This document shows, piece after piece, positions 30,131 to 51,212 of a DNA stretch of 64,000 nucleotides. The DNA comes from Xiphophorus maculatus (lineage: Eukaryota > Chordata > Actinopteri > Cyprinodontiformes > Poeciliidae): the NCBI RefSeq assembly GCF_002775205.1, contig NC_036455.1:1340501-1404500 (forward strand). Reading direction: 5' to 3'. The position numbers were made by a program, and so were the translations under genes. Under the pieces are notes generated by a model that was not told the DNA's origin, did no database searches, and saw only the letters and a list, made by a program, of their open reading frames with translations. Each line of letters starts with the position of its first letter. The first letter of the stretch is position 1.

Positions 30131-31054
30131 CTCCTCTTGGTTTCCCCAAATTGTTTACAGTTAAAACAATCTCACAGATTCGGACGTAAACTTCTACATC
30201 TGAATCGCAACGAACCGATCTTTACTTTCTTACAGTTGCTGCCGGCTGTTCTCCACTCGCGCTACAGGTTAAAAGAAAAGCAACTCGTGTTCAGATCAAA
30301 TTATGTGAGAAAGGCCCATACAGCACAAGCTGCTGAAGTACCCCAACCATCTTGAGCTCCTATTCTTCTGTTGGGGGGGGGAAACATGTGGTGAAGTTTC
30401 AAGAATCTGATTTCTGCTTTGATTGAAACCAGATGTGGGAACGAGGAGCATGTTTTCAGCCTGATATTATTCATGGGGTTTGGGTAGGGGCTTTGGGGGG
30501 GGGGGCTGCTCACCGCCGCTCCTGCATGCCTGGCTACGCTGTTGGAAGTGGGAAAAGCTCCGGCTGTTTTTTGTCTCTTGAAAAACATTAGCTCCTAAAG
30601 AGCTCTGGAGACAGAAGGATCTCCTCAGTTGTAATGCAAGGCATGTGAGGCGGCCTTGACCTGATTAAAGCGTGAACAGAAAAGAGGTGGTCAGAGCAGA
30701 AAAAAAAAAAAAAAAAAAAAATAGCACTGCAAGATGCAGTTATATCAACTGAGATATTGGTGTCATAATGACAAGATGTTAAAATCAGGCCTTGAGTTTG
30801 TCCTGTGTTAAAGCTCTGTGGACTTATCTTTGACCTGGAGAGACTCACTAGCAAACATGTGACAGAAAAAGCATAACGGTTTATCACACTGAGATAAGTC
30901 CTGATATATTCTGTAGAAACAGGACTAGCATCCATTTGTGATGAAAACTTTGTCCTGTTTTCCGCAGATTGTTTCGCGTCAATAGTTGACAGGAAGATGA
31001 TTTATTCCTGATAGGGTTGAAAGATTGGCCAACACTTTGTTTCTCTTCTGAAGT

Positions 31055-31265
31055 AAATCTACGTTAATATTTCAAAAGTTTTCACAACTCTTAACTAATT
31101 TCACATTTTGTAAAACACAACAAACAAAAAAAACCACACCAAACTTTTCTGATAAAAATCTGAAAGGTGTGTCCTGTGTTTTTACTGAGATTCAGTTACA
31201 CACAGGTGGACTTTATTAACATGCTGACTCCTGAGAGCCATTCATTTTGCCTGAATTTAAAGTGG
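31055..31265 (-). mobile_element. Tc1-like terminal fragment
   Basis: AAAATCTGAAAGGTGTG and CACACAGGTGGACTTTATTAAC occur as in Tc1-like copies elsewhere in fish. No transposase domain is left. Confidence 0.5.
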
Positions 31266-32796
31266 TTGCACTCCACATGTTTAAGATTTGTTTTATTTGT
31301 AGGATATTTTTGGAAACTACTCTTTTCTTTTCACAATCGCAATCATCACAACTTTGTGCGAATCTCAATTAAACACACTGAATGCGTGAAATTATGGACA
31401 ACCCTGAATATCCTCTTCATGAGTGACTTCAGTCAGAGGCCTTTCCAGATCTGCTGTTACACAGACCACTACAGCATCTACTGCAACTCTCTGAAGAAAA
31501 TTGGATGAGTTACAACAGAGATGTAGCTTCTTTATTTTAAACCTAAGATGTTTTGTGTTAAGAGATGAGTTGAAATCTTTACTTTAATGTGGGAGCATCT
31601 TAGAGAAGATTTAATCAGTTGCTTCTCTTGTTCCTCTTCTGGGCCTCTCCCCAAACCGCTGAGAGGGTGAATAATTACCCAAGATGCAGAACGTCGTAAT
31701 CTTTTTTTATATATATTTTTTTTATAGGAAGCACAAGTGGAGGTCCCGTTTCCTCTTCAAGTAGGTGGTCCACCAGCTGAGTCACTTCCAGTTGCTTTAA
31801 ACAGATTTTATCGGTTTGAAGAAGAAATCTGTAGTATTTCTGACCTTTATCAAGTAAAACTATGCTGCTTTGTTTCCAAGTTTAATCACATGGCTGCGGA
31901 GCCGCGAAGCCACACTGTAGGTTGTTCACAGTTGCTGCCAGAGGAGAACAAGGGGAGGCTCAGATTTCTTGGCCTGAGATTTTTCTCCGACGCTGCGTTC
32001 AGGGCCCGCAGAAAACATTGAAATGAGCAAATACGGTTGGATCAGAATGACATTCACAAAAGTGGAGGTTTCTCCTCAAGCCTGACATTAAACTCTTTCG
32101 TTGCTTTCTTGCGTAATGTATGTGGAGAATAAGGGAATGGTAGTCTGCTCTGACTTCCGGTTGTAAATAAAACAGCGTGCTTATATATTTACAGCAACCA
32201 TATTGGATTTTAAAGTCAAGGTTGGAGAGAAACATATTTCTAAAGTTGTAATTCCGAATTCAGGAGGACATAATTGTGTATGAATTGGCATCATGATGAT
32301 CAACTTACCCCAATTCCACTCTTTTGAAATTAGGATTTCTATGTGACTAATCTGGATTGAACTGGATCAAAGTTTGTTTGTCGAGTGCCGGGTTAGACAA
32401 AGATAATCTGAGTAAATACAGATTTCAAATAATTATATTTCTAGATTATCTTGATTTGATATTAGATCATTTTTATGAGCTGAAACAAGTATGGCAAAAA
32501 ATAAAAAAAACTAGACCTGTCATGGAAATGCACAGCTGCACATGAACTGGAATTGTTTGTCTCTAGATGACATTTGTTGTGGCCTAAACAAAACTGAATT
32601 GTATTAATTAGAAGTAGAGTTCACACTGCCAAAACACAACATTTTAAGTAAATATTAAGTATTTTTGTAGTGCAAATATCTTAGTGCAGTGAAAATAAAA
32701 TAAAACTAACTTGTAAGAAACTTTTCATCAAGAAATAAGAGGTTGTGACACACGTCGTATTTCCCAAATGTCTTGTTCTAATGGCAGATTATTTCA

Positions 32797-33485
32797 CTTA
32801 TGACCACATGTGTCAAACTCAAGGCCCGTGGGCCAAATCTGGCCCGCCATAGCTTTTTTTGTGGCCCTCTAGACTCTAAAGGAACACACAGTTAAACATC
32901 TGTGCTTAAATATTTTTTATCAATCAAATCCAAGCAGTTCTTTTCCATTTTCTGCCAAATTACTACACCAGTCAGTCCCTCCTGTTTCTTTCAAATTATT
33001 GTGGAAATTAACACAAAATCAACAAATCCCTGCAGTTTTTCACGCTAATACATAATTGTGAATTTGATGCAGATTTTTGGTAAAATATTTTGAAAACTAT
33101 TGGATCTAAGTGACTGCTTGCTCCCACCTGCAGGTGGCGGAATTTCTTACCTCTACTAAACAGCTGCTTTTAGCCTTTGTTGATGAGAAGTTATTATTCA
33201 TAATGACACTGCGAGTAATAAAAAAAATCATACATAAGCACAAATATTCCTAAATTAGTGCCACAAACATTTGATTTGTATTGTAAAAAAACACAAAAAC
33301 AATCGCGAAATCCTGGAGGGACAGAAAAGATTTACAATATAATTTAATTTTAAGAATTTATTTACATATTAACAGTTTTGTTACCAGGTTTTATCAATAT
33401 ATTCTGGCACAATCACCCCTTTAAGAACATTGATTATCTTAATTTGACCCTAAATGAAAATGAGCTTGACATCCCTGCTTATGAC
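32797..33485. mobile_element. hAT-type MITE with 8-bp target duplication
   Basis: CTTATGAC is present on both sides (32797-32804 and 33478-33485). Between them the element begins CACATGTGTCAAACTCAAGG and ends GAGCTTGACATCCCTG, so the ends are imperfect inverted repeats of about 16 bp (CAnnnnTGTCAAnCTCA). An 8-bp duplication and this end sequence (near GGCCCGTGGGCCAAATCTGG) fit a non-autonomous hAT element common in vertebrates. It is 673 bp long with no coding. Confidence 0.88.
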
Positions 33486-33884
33486 TAGAATTTTTCATTG
33501 ATATTAAGGAATTATTGACACAAAACAACCTCCTTTGTTGCGCTGAAAAAATTACTTGTAAATTGGTTTTGTCTTATTTCAAGCATACTAAGATATCTGG
33601 GTTAGAAACTAGACCAAAAATACTCAGTAAGATTTTATGTTTTCGCAGGGAACTTTCATTTTGATACTCGTTCTTAAAAAAAAAAAAAACTTTTGGGGAA
33701 TGAAGAAAAAAGAAGAAGTCTGGTTTCTTACATGGAACAAAACAGAACAAAGTCACAGTCAACTAAATGAGGAATGCAAAAAGTCGGAGGGGTCCGTGAA
33801 CGCATTTTTGAGTGACACTCCAGCAGCCTAATCCAGAGAGTGAGGATGCAGAGCGGCGCTCTAGGTCGATCCAGCGACCTTTAA

Positions 33885-41925
<8,041 letters not shown>

Positions 41926-44900
41926 AACACAACCGCCTCGCCACGGCGAAGGACCCCTGGTAACAGTGTTGATCACTTTCTAAGATGTGTTTTGTAATGA
42001 GGATCAGGAAATCAAGCTTCAGCTCATGCTTTGTTTATGAAAGAAAACACTTGTTACTGAACTCGTTGTGCCTAGTAACCACAGGATGCTTTTTTTATTA
42101 TTATTTGCCTGTAAAACTTGGCATTGCATCAGAGTATGAACAGGGCTTTTTTTTTCCTCTTTTGTTGTCTGTTGTGTTACATTTATTTCTGGTTTTGGAT
42201 TTGATGGGGGGAAATATTACCAAGGGGTGGGGAGGAAGAAATTAGATGCAAAAAGTCACAAGATGCTTGTGATTAATATCACTGATATAGTGATATTACC
42301 CTGAACCTTCTTTATGGACGTTTTTAGTGAAATAGTGAAAATTGATTCAATTTAGTTGAATTTTAAATTCCTTTTTGTCCTTTGGATTGTCTGTTGGGAA
42401 AGAAACTTTTATTAATCTTGTATTATTTCACAAGTTGGAGGTGTTAAAATTTTGTTTCAGAAAAAAAAAACAATTTTAAGTTAATCTCTCCTCTGCTACA
42501 AATGCAGTTAAATAATTCAAAACTCACTACAGTTACAACAGGCCGTGGTGTGACTTTATATACAATGCAGAGAGTAGCTATTATAAAAGTATTATTGATC
42601 ATGTTTTATTATTATTATAGAAAGGAGCTTATTTTACTGTGTTTCACACTCAGGTGGCTGAGCAGTGAAAACTTCCACCAAATTTGAACATTTTTACTCG
42701 TTTAGAGCACAAACCCTGGGATAGAGTTTGTAATTCATGCCCTGAATTCACTGTTTCCTATTGCAACCTGGAGCAGCCTCTCCCAGTGTGGAAGGAAGTT
42801 TGAGTGTTGCAACAGGAAATTAACAGATTTAGCAGGCAATACGTGTCTAATAGTGGTTCCAGTCATCCTGCTAAGGTTGAGTGACCATGTTAGCACCAAT
42901 GTCATGTCTTACGCAAAGGTAGACGAAGACCAGCCCAATGGAGATCGAGAGTTCAGGGTAACTAAGTTTTGAGGGATAAAGGTTCAGGGTGGTATCATTC
43001 AGACAGGCCTTAATGATACAGATTTTTGCAACATTTCAACCGGCAACACCTACTCGGCTTTGTAGCATTCACTCAAGCGAAACCTTGTGATTGATCATGA
43101 AATGTCAGGGTCTTAAATTACACATAAACTCCAACATACATGATGCTCAGCTCCAGTCAGAGGGTGTGTTTTCTTCCATACGTTATACTATGTGATCTGT
43201 ATCACAAACAAAACCATAGAGAGGATCTCTTTGTCAAGGCAGTTTTCTCAATAACTATTAAAATATATCTAGAATTTGAGAACATTTACAATTACAATAT
43301 GTGGCTACTTTTGACTTTGACTGTTCAGTTTTTAAAAAATCATACAGAGAATTAAGTGTTTGTTGTCTTTTGGTGTTTCTGTATGTGAACGGTTGTGGTT
43401 ATTTTAGAGTTTTTTTGTATGATTTGTGACCCTGACACTAGTCGAATGTATATTATAGCGTGCTATCAACTTTATTACTGGGAAATATGTGGAGCAACTT
43501 GTCCCGGTTCGTGTCGGCTGCCGTCCGCCTGAACTTTGTGGATTAATTCGACAAACCAACTTTGTTACACAATAATGGATCGTTTTACAGCATGCACGAC
43601 TTTGTAAATGCAGAGGTCAGTGGTATAAAATGAAAATGGATTGTTTTACCATGTTTTGGACATAGATGAGGAAAACTTGGACCTGAATATATATTTTTGT
43701 TTCTGTGCGTTTGTTGAAAATACTCAATGCAGAATTTATTTTTTGAACCATTTGAAGCCAACAGATGATAAATGAAGTTGAACTCTTTATATGCTTTTTG
43801 TTTCTTAACTATATTTCTAAGCTAGAAGGATCAAGACATTTTAACCAAACTCTCCAAGACTGCATGTTAACAAGGAAAGTGTTTAATGGACAAAATGTGG
43901 CACAAAAGCAAACTAAAACAGCAGGGAGTCACATTCTCCGCTCCTGAAGGTAGAAATCCTAACGGCTGAAGCATGTAGCCTTAATTTTTTTGGAGATGAC
44001 AAATTAAAAACACGAAGGAACAATTGGCTGTCATTGAAGGCACGGGAGTTTTTATTTTGCTTGCCTTTCATTTGGGAGTGTTGTTATTTTTTTTATAAAA
44101 TTGGAAACCTTTATGTTGGGACCTGTAAAACACTGAAATGTTTTAGTTAAATTCATTACACCATGGAAGAATGTGGTAGATATTGGTTTACATACAAAGG
44201 CAAAACTGAAATTATAATTTAAATATAATTTCCTTATTTGAATTGAAAACTCCCTGTAGTCTTAGTTTTTTTTTTGCCTGGCCACTGGTCCTGTTTGCAT
44301 TTATAGAAACAATATTTCTTTGAATATTGACATTCTTCTATTGGATTACAAATAATTTAAAAAAAAAAGTTTTTAATAGTTAAAATCAAGTGAACACATT
44401 TACCTCTACATGCCAAATTCCCTTTATATGTCAATTTCAGTTTTAATATAACTTTGTTTCTGTAATTTTTCATATTTGCTTAAACAATATATGTTGTGTG
44501 GGTTTTCAGTGATTTATTAAAAAAATGAAAGATTCATAATGAGTATAAGAACATTTTAATGGAGTTGTTTAAAAGAAATGAGATATTGATTTTCTTTCTT
44601 TTTATTCACTTTGGTTTTTATAATAAAAATCCCCATCAAGTGTTGTCTTATATACAAGCCAGTCCAAAATATCTTTGTACAAAGGCCTTTTAGTTTTCCT
44701 TTTTTTATGCTTAAGGATTTTTTGTTAATATTAAGTTGTTAAACATTTTATAAAAGAATGAACCCTTTTTTAATCTCTTGGGTTTGATGCATGATGCTTT
44801 AGATTTTGTTTTTGTATGTTTCATATTCAATATACAGTATTGTTTTATAAATTGCTCTTTGAAGCCTAATTGTGTGTATTTTATATGAAGTTTTTGTATT

Positions 44901-45070
44901 CTGTCTTTATACATTTACTAGATTTATATCGATATGTAATAAATCAGTTAATAATAAAAATGTGGCTTGGTTTGTTTTGTACTATCATCCCCTTATATGC
45001 TGGAGTAAACAGAGTAAAATGGGGATAATTGTTGTATTTTTATTAGTATTTTAAAATAATAAACTTGTGT
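41926..45070 (+). other. lix1l: lix1l 3' UTR and trailing AT-rich DNA
   Basis: No exon is recognisable between the lix1l stop and the sf3b4 promoter. Possible polyA signals cluster near the far end (AATAAA at 44938-44943, 44953-44958 and 45058-45063). The message may therefore run the full 3.1 kb and end about 180 bp before sf3b4 starts. The region is T-rich and has no obvious transposon copies. Confidence 0.45.
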
Positions 45071-45187
45071 CTCAATCTCAAGCCGGAAATACATTGTTAC
45101 ATATGGATGTTTGTCATAATATGCTATGTGGTTAATACAGATTGATTTATTTTATTTTAATGTATTTTATTTTGAAAATTTCTAAGC

Positions 45188-45248
45188 ACAGCAGCGGAAG
45201 AGGCGGGGCTTCCGTCTACAACGCTACCCCGGCGTTGGTTCATTCAAC
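45188..45248 (+). promoter_or_regulatory. sf3b4: sf3b4 core promoter
   Basis: A compact GC-rich stretch with GAGGCGGGGC (GC box) overlapping GGCTTCCG (ETS-type core) about 40 bp before the start codon. There is no TATA box. This is usual for a housekeeping gene with a short leader. Confidence 0.6.
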
Positions 45249-48200
45249 ATGGCAGCGGGACCAATTTCGGAAAGAAATCAAGGTAATTTCATCCTTTAAA
45301 GTATGTTTTTGGTGAATATCTCTCACTTGTTTTTACACGTGCTTATGACTAAATCGTAATATAATTTCTCGGCGGTTTTTGAGCATCGCTTAGTGGAAAA
45401 CATTCGCTTGAACACATGGAAGTGTATGAAGTGTTGTTAGCTTAGCATTGTGCTAGTTAGCTTCTTTTAAAACGTAAGAAATGTAATTTACATGTATCAA
45501 ACAGAAGCACAATGGTACTGTAAGTTATAATGCGGGTTATGACGATGTCAAACTGCTGCTTTTTAGCATGCAAAGTTAGCTTAGAGAATTAGCACGTCAT
45601 AGCATTTAGCGCCACTCATGCGCCTTAGTAAATAAACAGTATTGATCTTTTGTTCACTATTTTACCAGCTGGATAAAATATACTGCATATAATGTAATTA
45701 GGAATGTTAGAAATATTTTCAGTAAGTTGCAAGTCAAATTTTTCATTTTGAATAGCAGGCTAAATCCTCGAAACTGCCAATCCTAACAGAAATAGCTGGT
45801 TTTAAGCGGACTGCACAGCGAGTATTGTAATAACAAATTGTGAAGTTATTGTAAAAACTAATGACTGTTGGTATTTCGATCCTTTGCAGAACGAGTAGTA
45901 GTATTGTCATTTAGTATTTTTTTCAAATCCCTTTGGATTTGCACTACCAGGCATTTGTTTCTCGAGATATATGTTTGGCCATGTTCTAAAGCTTAAAGCT
46001 GTTATCAAAACCAAGCTAGCAAGAAAGGTTTATGTCAATGAAAGATGAGTCTTATTAAAAATGTAAGATGTACAACCTGATAAACACACTTCTAAGATGT
46101 TAAGTACAACACTGTTCTTCTGTAAAAAAGTTTAAATTGCAACATTTCTTTTCTTGTCAATTTTCAGATGCGACTGTGTATGTTGGAGGCTTGGATGAGA
46201 AAGTGTCGGAGCCGTTACTGTGGGAGCTGTTCCTGCAGGCCGGTCCTGTGGTCAACACACACATGCCCAAAGACCGGGTCACTGGTCAACATCAAGGTCA
46301 GCGACAACTTGCAGGCTGTTTTTCTCAGTGGACAGTAAAACATACGAACAATTAACTCATTTGGATGCTTATGTCCTTTCTTTCTGTGAAGTAGAAAAAT
46401 ACGTTTTTACAAAGTATGTAGCGTAACTGAGAACGCAGCTGAAATCTGCCCACGATGATGCTTGAACATGTATTGCTTGGAACAGAGTTAGTTTTATTGG
46501 TCAGAAATGAGAACAATGTGTTTTTGTGATACTGTCACTAAGAAATGTAACTTGTTATTTTTCTCAGGTTATGGCTTTGTGGAGTTTCTTAGTGAGGAGG
46601 ATGCTGATTATGCCATAAAAATCATGAATATGATAAAACTCTATGGCAAACCAATTAGGGTCAATAAGGCCTCAGCACACAACAAAAACCTGGACGTTGG
46701 TGCAAACATCTTCATCGGTAATTTGGACCCGGAGATTGATGAAAAACTTCTCTACGACACGTTCAGTGCGTTTGGTGTGATCCTCCAAACACCGAAGATC
46801 ATGCGAGACCCCGACACAGGCAACTCTAAGGGTTACGCTTTCATCAATTTTGCCAGTTTTGACGCTTCGGACGCGGCTATTGAGGCCATGAACGGCCAGT
46901 ACCTCTGCAACAGACCCATTACGGTGTCGTACGCATTTAAAAAGGATTCCAAAGGGGAACGCCACGGTTCGGCCGCAGAGCGACTGCTGGCTGCACAGAA
47001 CCCGCTCTCCCAGGCCGACAGGCCGCACCAGCTGTTCGCAGATGCTCCGCCCCCGCCGTCTGCACCAACACCAGTCCTCACTGCGATGGGAACAGGAATT
47101 CCCATTCCAGGTACGACTTTTGTGTCGAGTTAAAGCATTTTTCAGTATTGCAGAGCTTTTTTTTTGTCCAACATTCAGTTTAACTTCTTTTCTTTTATTT
47201 TTTGGTACAGGTCTCCCGCCTCCTGGTGCGTTTCCTCCTGTTCCCCCTCCTGGAACGATGCCCCCAGCAATGCCGCCTTCGATGGGCATGCCTCCAACAG
47301 CAGGAGGTGTTCCGCCAGGGTCTGCCGGTGGACCTCCACCTGGACCGCCACCGTTCCCTCCTGGCAACATGCCTCCAGGTAAAACTTGGGGCTTTCAAAT
47401 GCTGAAACTGTCATTCCCTGTCAGGGAAATCAAAAGAAAACTATTTTCTTCTTCTGTTCCACAGGTATGCCTCAGATGCCCATGCCACCTCCTGCTCCTC
47501 CTGGCATGGTGCCTCCACCTCCTGCTCCTCCAGGATCGGCTCAGAGGGCTCCGCTGCCCCCCAACATGCCGCCACCACCAATGGGCATGCCTCCCCGGGC
47601 ACCATACCCCATGGGTGAGAGCTGCTCTTACATCTTAACCTACAGCGTACATCAGGAATGTTTTGGAACATCTTTTTTAATTTTTAATAAAGAAATTACC
47701 TAATCTAATGGCAAGGCAAGCCAAGTTTACTTTTTCTTACATGAGGCAATCCAAACTGCTTTACAGGAAGTCAAAGAAAAAACAACAAACATCTTAAAGC
47801 TTTAAAAAGCGTCGTCTAATAAGAAACAAATGTTAACCTAGTCTTCCATCTCAAGCTGCAGTCACCATAAGTCGCCTCCAGTGGCAAGCAGTTAATTAGT
47901 GAGACGCTTTAATCAAATTCGTCAGTAAACAATTAGGTTTTGGTCCTGATTCAACAGAGCAAATAGTTTCTGCACATCTCAGGTTTTCAGCAGGTTTGTT
48001 CCAGAATGGAGGACCATAAAAACTAAAATGCTAAAAGTCTAAATGTGCTTCAGATCAGAACCACAGCTTGTTCGTGGTTTAAATGCTGTAATTCCTAATG
48101 CTGCATATTGTGACCCCTCTTTTTGTTTCCCTCAGCTCCTCCTGTGCCTCCAGGTATGCGAGGGCCTCCTCCTCCCATGCCTCCGCCTGGCTACGGCGCG

Positions 48201-48287
48201 GCTCCTCCTCGTCCGCCTCCTTTTGGTTTTCAGAGAGCTCCTCCGATGCCACCCAGGCCCCCAGGTGCCCCTCCTCGGGTGCCTTAA
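45249..48287 (+). CDS. sf3b4: Splicing factor 3B subunit 4 (SAP49)
   Basis: Subunit of the SF3b part of U2 snRNP, contacting pre-mRNA upstream of the branch site in the nucleus. Coding exons: 45249-45282, 46168-46296, 46568-47110, 47211-47378, 47465-47614, 48136-48287; in frame, 391 aa (human 424). It starts [20 protein letters not shown] as in human. RRM1 is at about residues 13-91 (RNP1 GYGFVEFL) and RRM2 at about 100-179 ([23 protein letters not shown]1 KGYAFINF). After [20 protein letters not shown] the C-terminus is a Pro/Gly/Met-rich tail ([10 protein letters not shown]-type repeats) with several PPPG motifs. All five introns are phase 1. The tail is shorter than in mammals, which is where the length difference lies. 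Secure. Confidence 0.97.
47710..48030. repeat. Interspersed repeat in sf3b4 intron 5
   Basis: GGCAAGCCAAGTTTACTTTT, CAATCCAAACTGCTTTACAG and CAGAATGGAGGACCATAAAAAC follow the order of a common fish repeat that starts with AGGCAAGTTTATTTGTATAG-like sequence. There is no coding. A related start appears near 49363. Confidence 0.5.
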
Positions 48288-48460
48288 GCACACCGTGATC
48301 CACGGAAGACGGCATGAAACAGCTGCTGTTTAGCTTTTATTTTTTTTAACATGTTCAGGGCTGCTCCTGTAGCTTTAGTGTGTTCTTTATTTGTTTTTTC
48401 ATGTTTTTTTGATCATTGTACAGATGAATGCAACTTGACAAATAAATATTTACTAAAATT
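48288..48460 (+). terminator. sf3b4: sf3b4 3' UTR with polyA signal
   Basis: Short 3' UTR with AATAAA at 48441-48446 followed by a T/G-rich stretch (TTTTTTTGGGGTG), a good cleavage context. Confidence 0.8.
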
Positions 48461-48469
48461 TCTTTTTTT

Positions 48470-50900
48470 GGGGTGTTTTTGTATGGTTCTTGATCTATCA
48501 GAGAAAGAAAATCATTGCATTTTTTCTTTTATTAAAAGACTGATTACTCAGCACGAAGGTTCATCAAGTTTGAAATTATTAAATATAAAATGTGGACAAA
48601 TGCTTTTTGTCAATTTTATTGTTTTGCAGTCATTTAGGGTTTAAATTAATTCATTGCACACCCCACTGTGTAATTATGATAATCTTTGATCTGTTTAGCA
48701 ACTGAAGACTCTGGCCTTCTTTTGTTCCAGAAATCTGTTGGCAGTATTGTTTCGTTCTGAGAACAGAATCAATGAGCTTGTTGTATTCACTCTTGTCCTG
48801 CTGTGACATTTTACCAGGTCATGGAGAGAAAGGAGAGGTGTTAGCAATAAAAGCAGTAATTTATGTTTTTATATCAGAAAGGGCATTGGGCCAGACATAA
48901 AGCAAAGAACAAATGATTTTAAGAGTGGAAGTGATTTAAAATTCAGTGCGGTAGGGCTTATAATGTCTGGAGTAGGCTTCTATTAAATACGTCATGTTTT
49001 CAAATGAAGTCAGCTTATTTCTAATGGTTCAGTATTGAGAGTTTAGCTTATTTGTATTCTTTTGTATTCTAAAACTCAATAATATAAATCCTTCACAAAT
49101 AAAAATTGAATATTAAATATCAGTTTGACGTTCTTTTGTCCTATTGGATTTAAGAATCACTGTCCAGCTCAAATGGCCAACAGCTGAACTCAAAGCAGTT
49201 CAGGAAAGTAGCTGGTCAATGGCCAAAGAAAAGAAACAAAACAAAAAAAAAACAGTAGAAACATTGGTATGATTAGACAATGAAATGAGCCTTGTAAACA
49301 ACAAAATACAATTGACTTTCTGTCACAATTTGGACTAAACACAGGATCAAATAATCCAATCTAACTTAATTTATAAAGCACTTTAAAACAACCAGCACAA
49401 GACCAAAGTGCTTTAAAGTTCAAATAAGTTTAAAATTGTTACGCTATTTAATAATAATAATAAAAAGAAATGAATAAAGACATAATATCTTGGTATGTTT
49501 TTCATCTGGAAGATAGACATTGACTTCAACAATTTGTGAAGTTTAAAAGTATTTCATAAAGTCCCCTTCTCTGTACGATTTGAACATTTTGTTGCATCGA
49601 CTGTAATGTTAAAGCTTTGAGAATCCATGTACTGTGTGAAAAAATCAATGAATAGATTTTAAAAATATGCCAGCATGAATTCTGTCTTAAATCCCATCAA
49701 AACCTATGAGAAAGATGAAAAGAGTTCAAAGGAGCTGAATGGCCAGCAGAGCCATTGAGAGCTTATTTGTACAGCAGAGGTCACACAGTCATTCTTACAG
49801 CATTGTGAAACTGAAGCTCTATAATAATAATAATAATAAAAGGTACAATTTTCTAGGTTGTCCCTATTTTCAAGCTATAACTTGGCAATATAATGTTTGG
49901 ATGGATCTCTTCAACATGGAGTAAATAAATGTGTTAAAAGTACATTTAAAAGTCTGAACAGTAAACATGTCCAGAGTTACTTTGCAAACTATACTTTTCA
50001 TTTGTGCTGATTAAAAATATTTATTGAGAAGTTTTTTCAGAAATTATCACATGCAAACATTTTGTTTTTCAACAAAATGATACAATTCTAAACGATGCCT
50101 AGTTTCTACTCTAATTTAAGAAGATGAAGATTTTAACATAAATTAAGATATTAATCAATTAAGATGTTAACAGGATATTTTGTAAATCTCCATATTCTTT
50201 ATAAGTCATGAATTATGTTCCAACTATCTGGGCTTGTGGGTAATTTGTCCTGGAGGCACATTCAATAAATGTTTCTAAATATTTTTAATATTTTAAAATA
50301 TTTTTAAATATTAAAATGTTAGCACTTTTCTTCCCAGGGGTAATTAAAATAACAATTAAATAGTGAAATAATTGCTCATGCTTCTCAATTAAATTAATAT
50401 TTCTATTAATGGCATCCTCCATAAGTTGCACAATAGTAAAATAGATTTGTGTGAAATCACTTAAATAATTAGAAACATAATTCCAAGAAATTGGAGCAAA
50501 TGTTGGGAAGACAAAAGCTTCTGAAACATTTGAACTCCGCCATTATGCTGCTGAAACTAAGACGCAGGTTCCACCATGTTCTCAAGGTTTCCCATCAACA
50601 TAATGGAAATGCGATGGTTTTGTCCCCAGAAGAAGAAGAAGAAGAAGAAGAAGAAGAGGCAGCAGACTGTTCTCAGAGGAGAGTTCACATTTTTCATATG
50701 GCGCATCTTCCCCGTGCAGACTGAGGAATAGCGAAGGGGTTGGCATGGTAACAGGAGTCAGGCGCGCTTGCATGTGCGAGTCGAGAGCGCACACATGTAG
50801 AATGATGATGCTAATGTCTGGAGATAATGGTGTTGGCAAAAAAAAGAAAAAAAAGAAAAAAATGTGTGTTAATGCGCTGAACACACATAGATGGGTATAA
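48470..50900. other. Gene-free AT-rich interval
   Basis: No recognised exon. It holds a short repeat (49363-49440), short AAT tracts, and a GAA tract at 50630-50657. Base composition rises in GC only beyond about 50.7 kb, toward the likely sv2a promoter. Confidence 0.55.
50630..50657. repeat. (GAA)n microsatellite
   Basis: About nine GAA units. Confidence 0.9.
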
Positions 50901-50939
50901 ACACATTTTATGCATCAAGACGAATTATTTAAAAAAAAA

Positions 50940-51212
50940 AAAGGTGCAATCCTGCGCATATCTGCGCCGAAAGACCTTTCACTAAATATGAAGTGCGCTC
51001 GTGATGGGCTTCTAATGGAGGAGGGGTGGAGGTGGGAGCCCTGTGCTTCACAGAGTGTGCGTGGACAGCGTGGGCTTCTCTCTTCTCCAGAGCGCACACA
51101 CGGAGCATCATCACTCGGCTCACAGCAGCAGCATTCTCCTCCTCCTCCTCCATCCTCCATCCTCTTCCTCACTATCTCCGGGCTGAAGAGAGGGGCGCTT
51201 GCAGGATTTACG
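50940..51212 (+). promoter_or_regulatory. sv2a: Probable sv2a promoter and non-coding exon 1
   Basis: A CpG-containing island in AT-rich DNA, with TGCGCATATCTGCGCC at about 50953 and a purine/pyrimidine-rich leader. It ends in a strong donor GGATTTACG|GTAAGC at 51212/51213. The next likely acceptor is GTTGTCTCCTCAG before 57204, which starts the exon holding the sv2a ATG. SV2A genes have a separate 5' UTR exon. The link over 6 kb is inferred. Confidence 0.55.

Larger units (their letters stand above)
28090..33830. other. Gene-free, repeat-rich interval
   Basis: No exon of a recognisable gene was found between the afp4-like promoter and lix1l. The stretch holds an inverted-repeat element, a Sleeping Beauty-type wreck, another Tc1-like fragment, a hAT-type MITE and homopolymer runs (poly-A at 30699-30721). 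Open frames are short and lie largely in these repeats. Confidence 0.6.

Noticed and set aside
31167-31508. 113-codon frame in the interval before lix1l
   Set aside because: It starts inside a Tc1-like fragment and shows no family signature.
46672-47370. 232-codon minus-strand frame opposite sf3b4
   Set aside because: It mirrors sf3b4 RRM2 and the proline-rich exons, and crosses a real intron.
51041-51072. Possible RE1/NRSF site near the sv2a promoter
   Set aside because: GGACAGCG is present but the TTCAGCACC half is missing at the proper distance.
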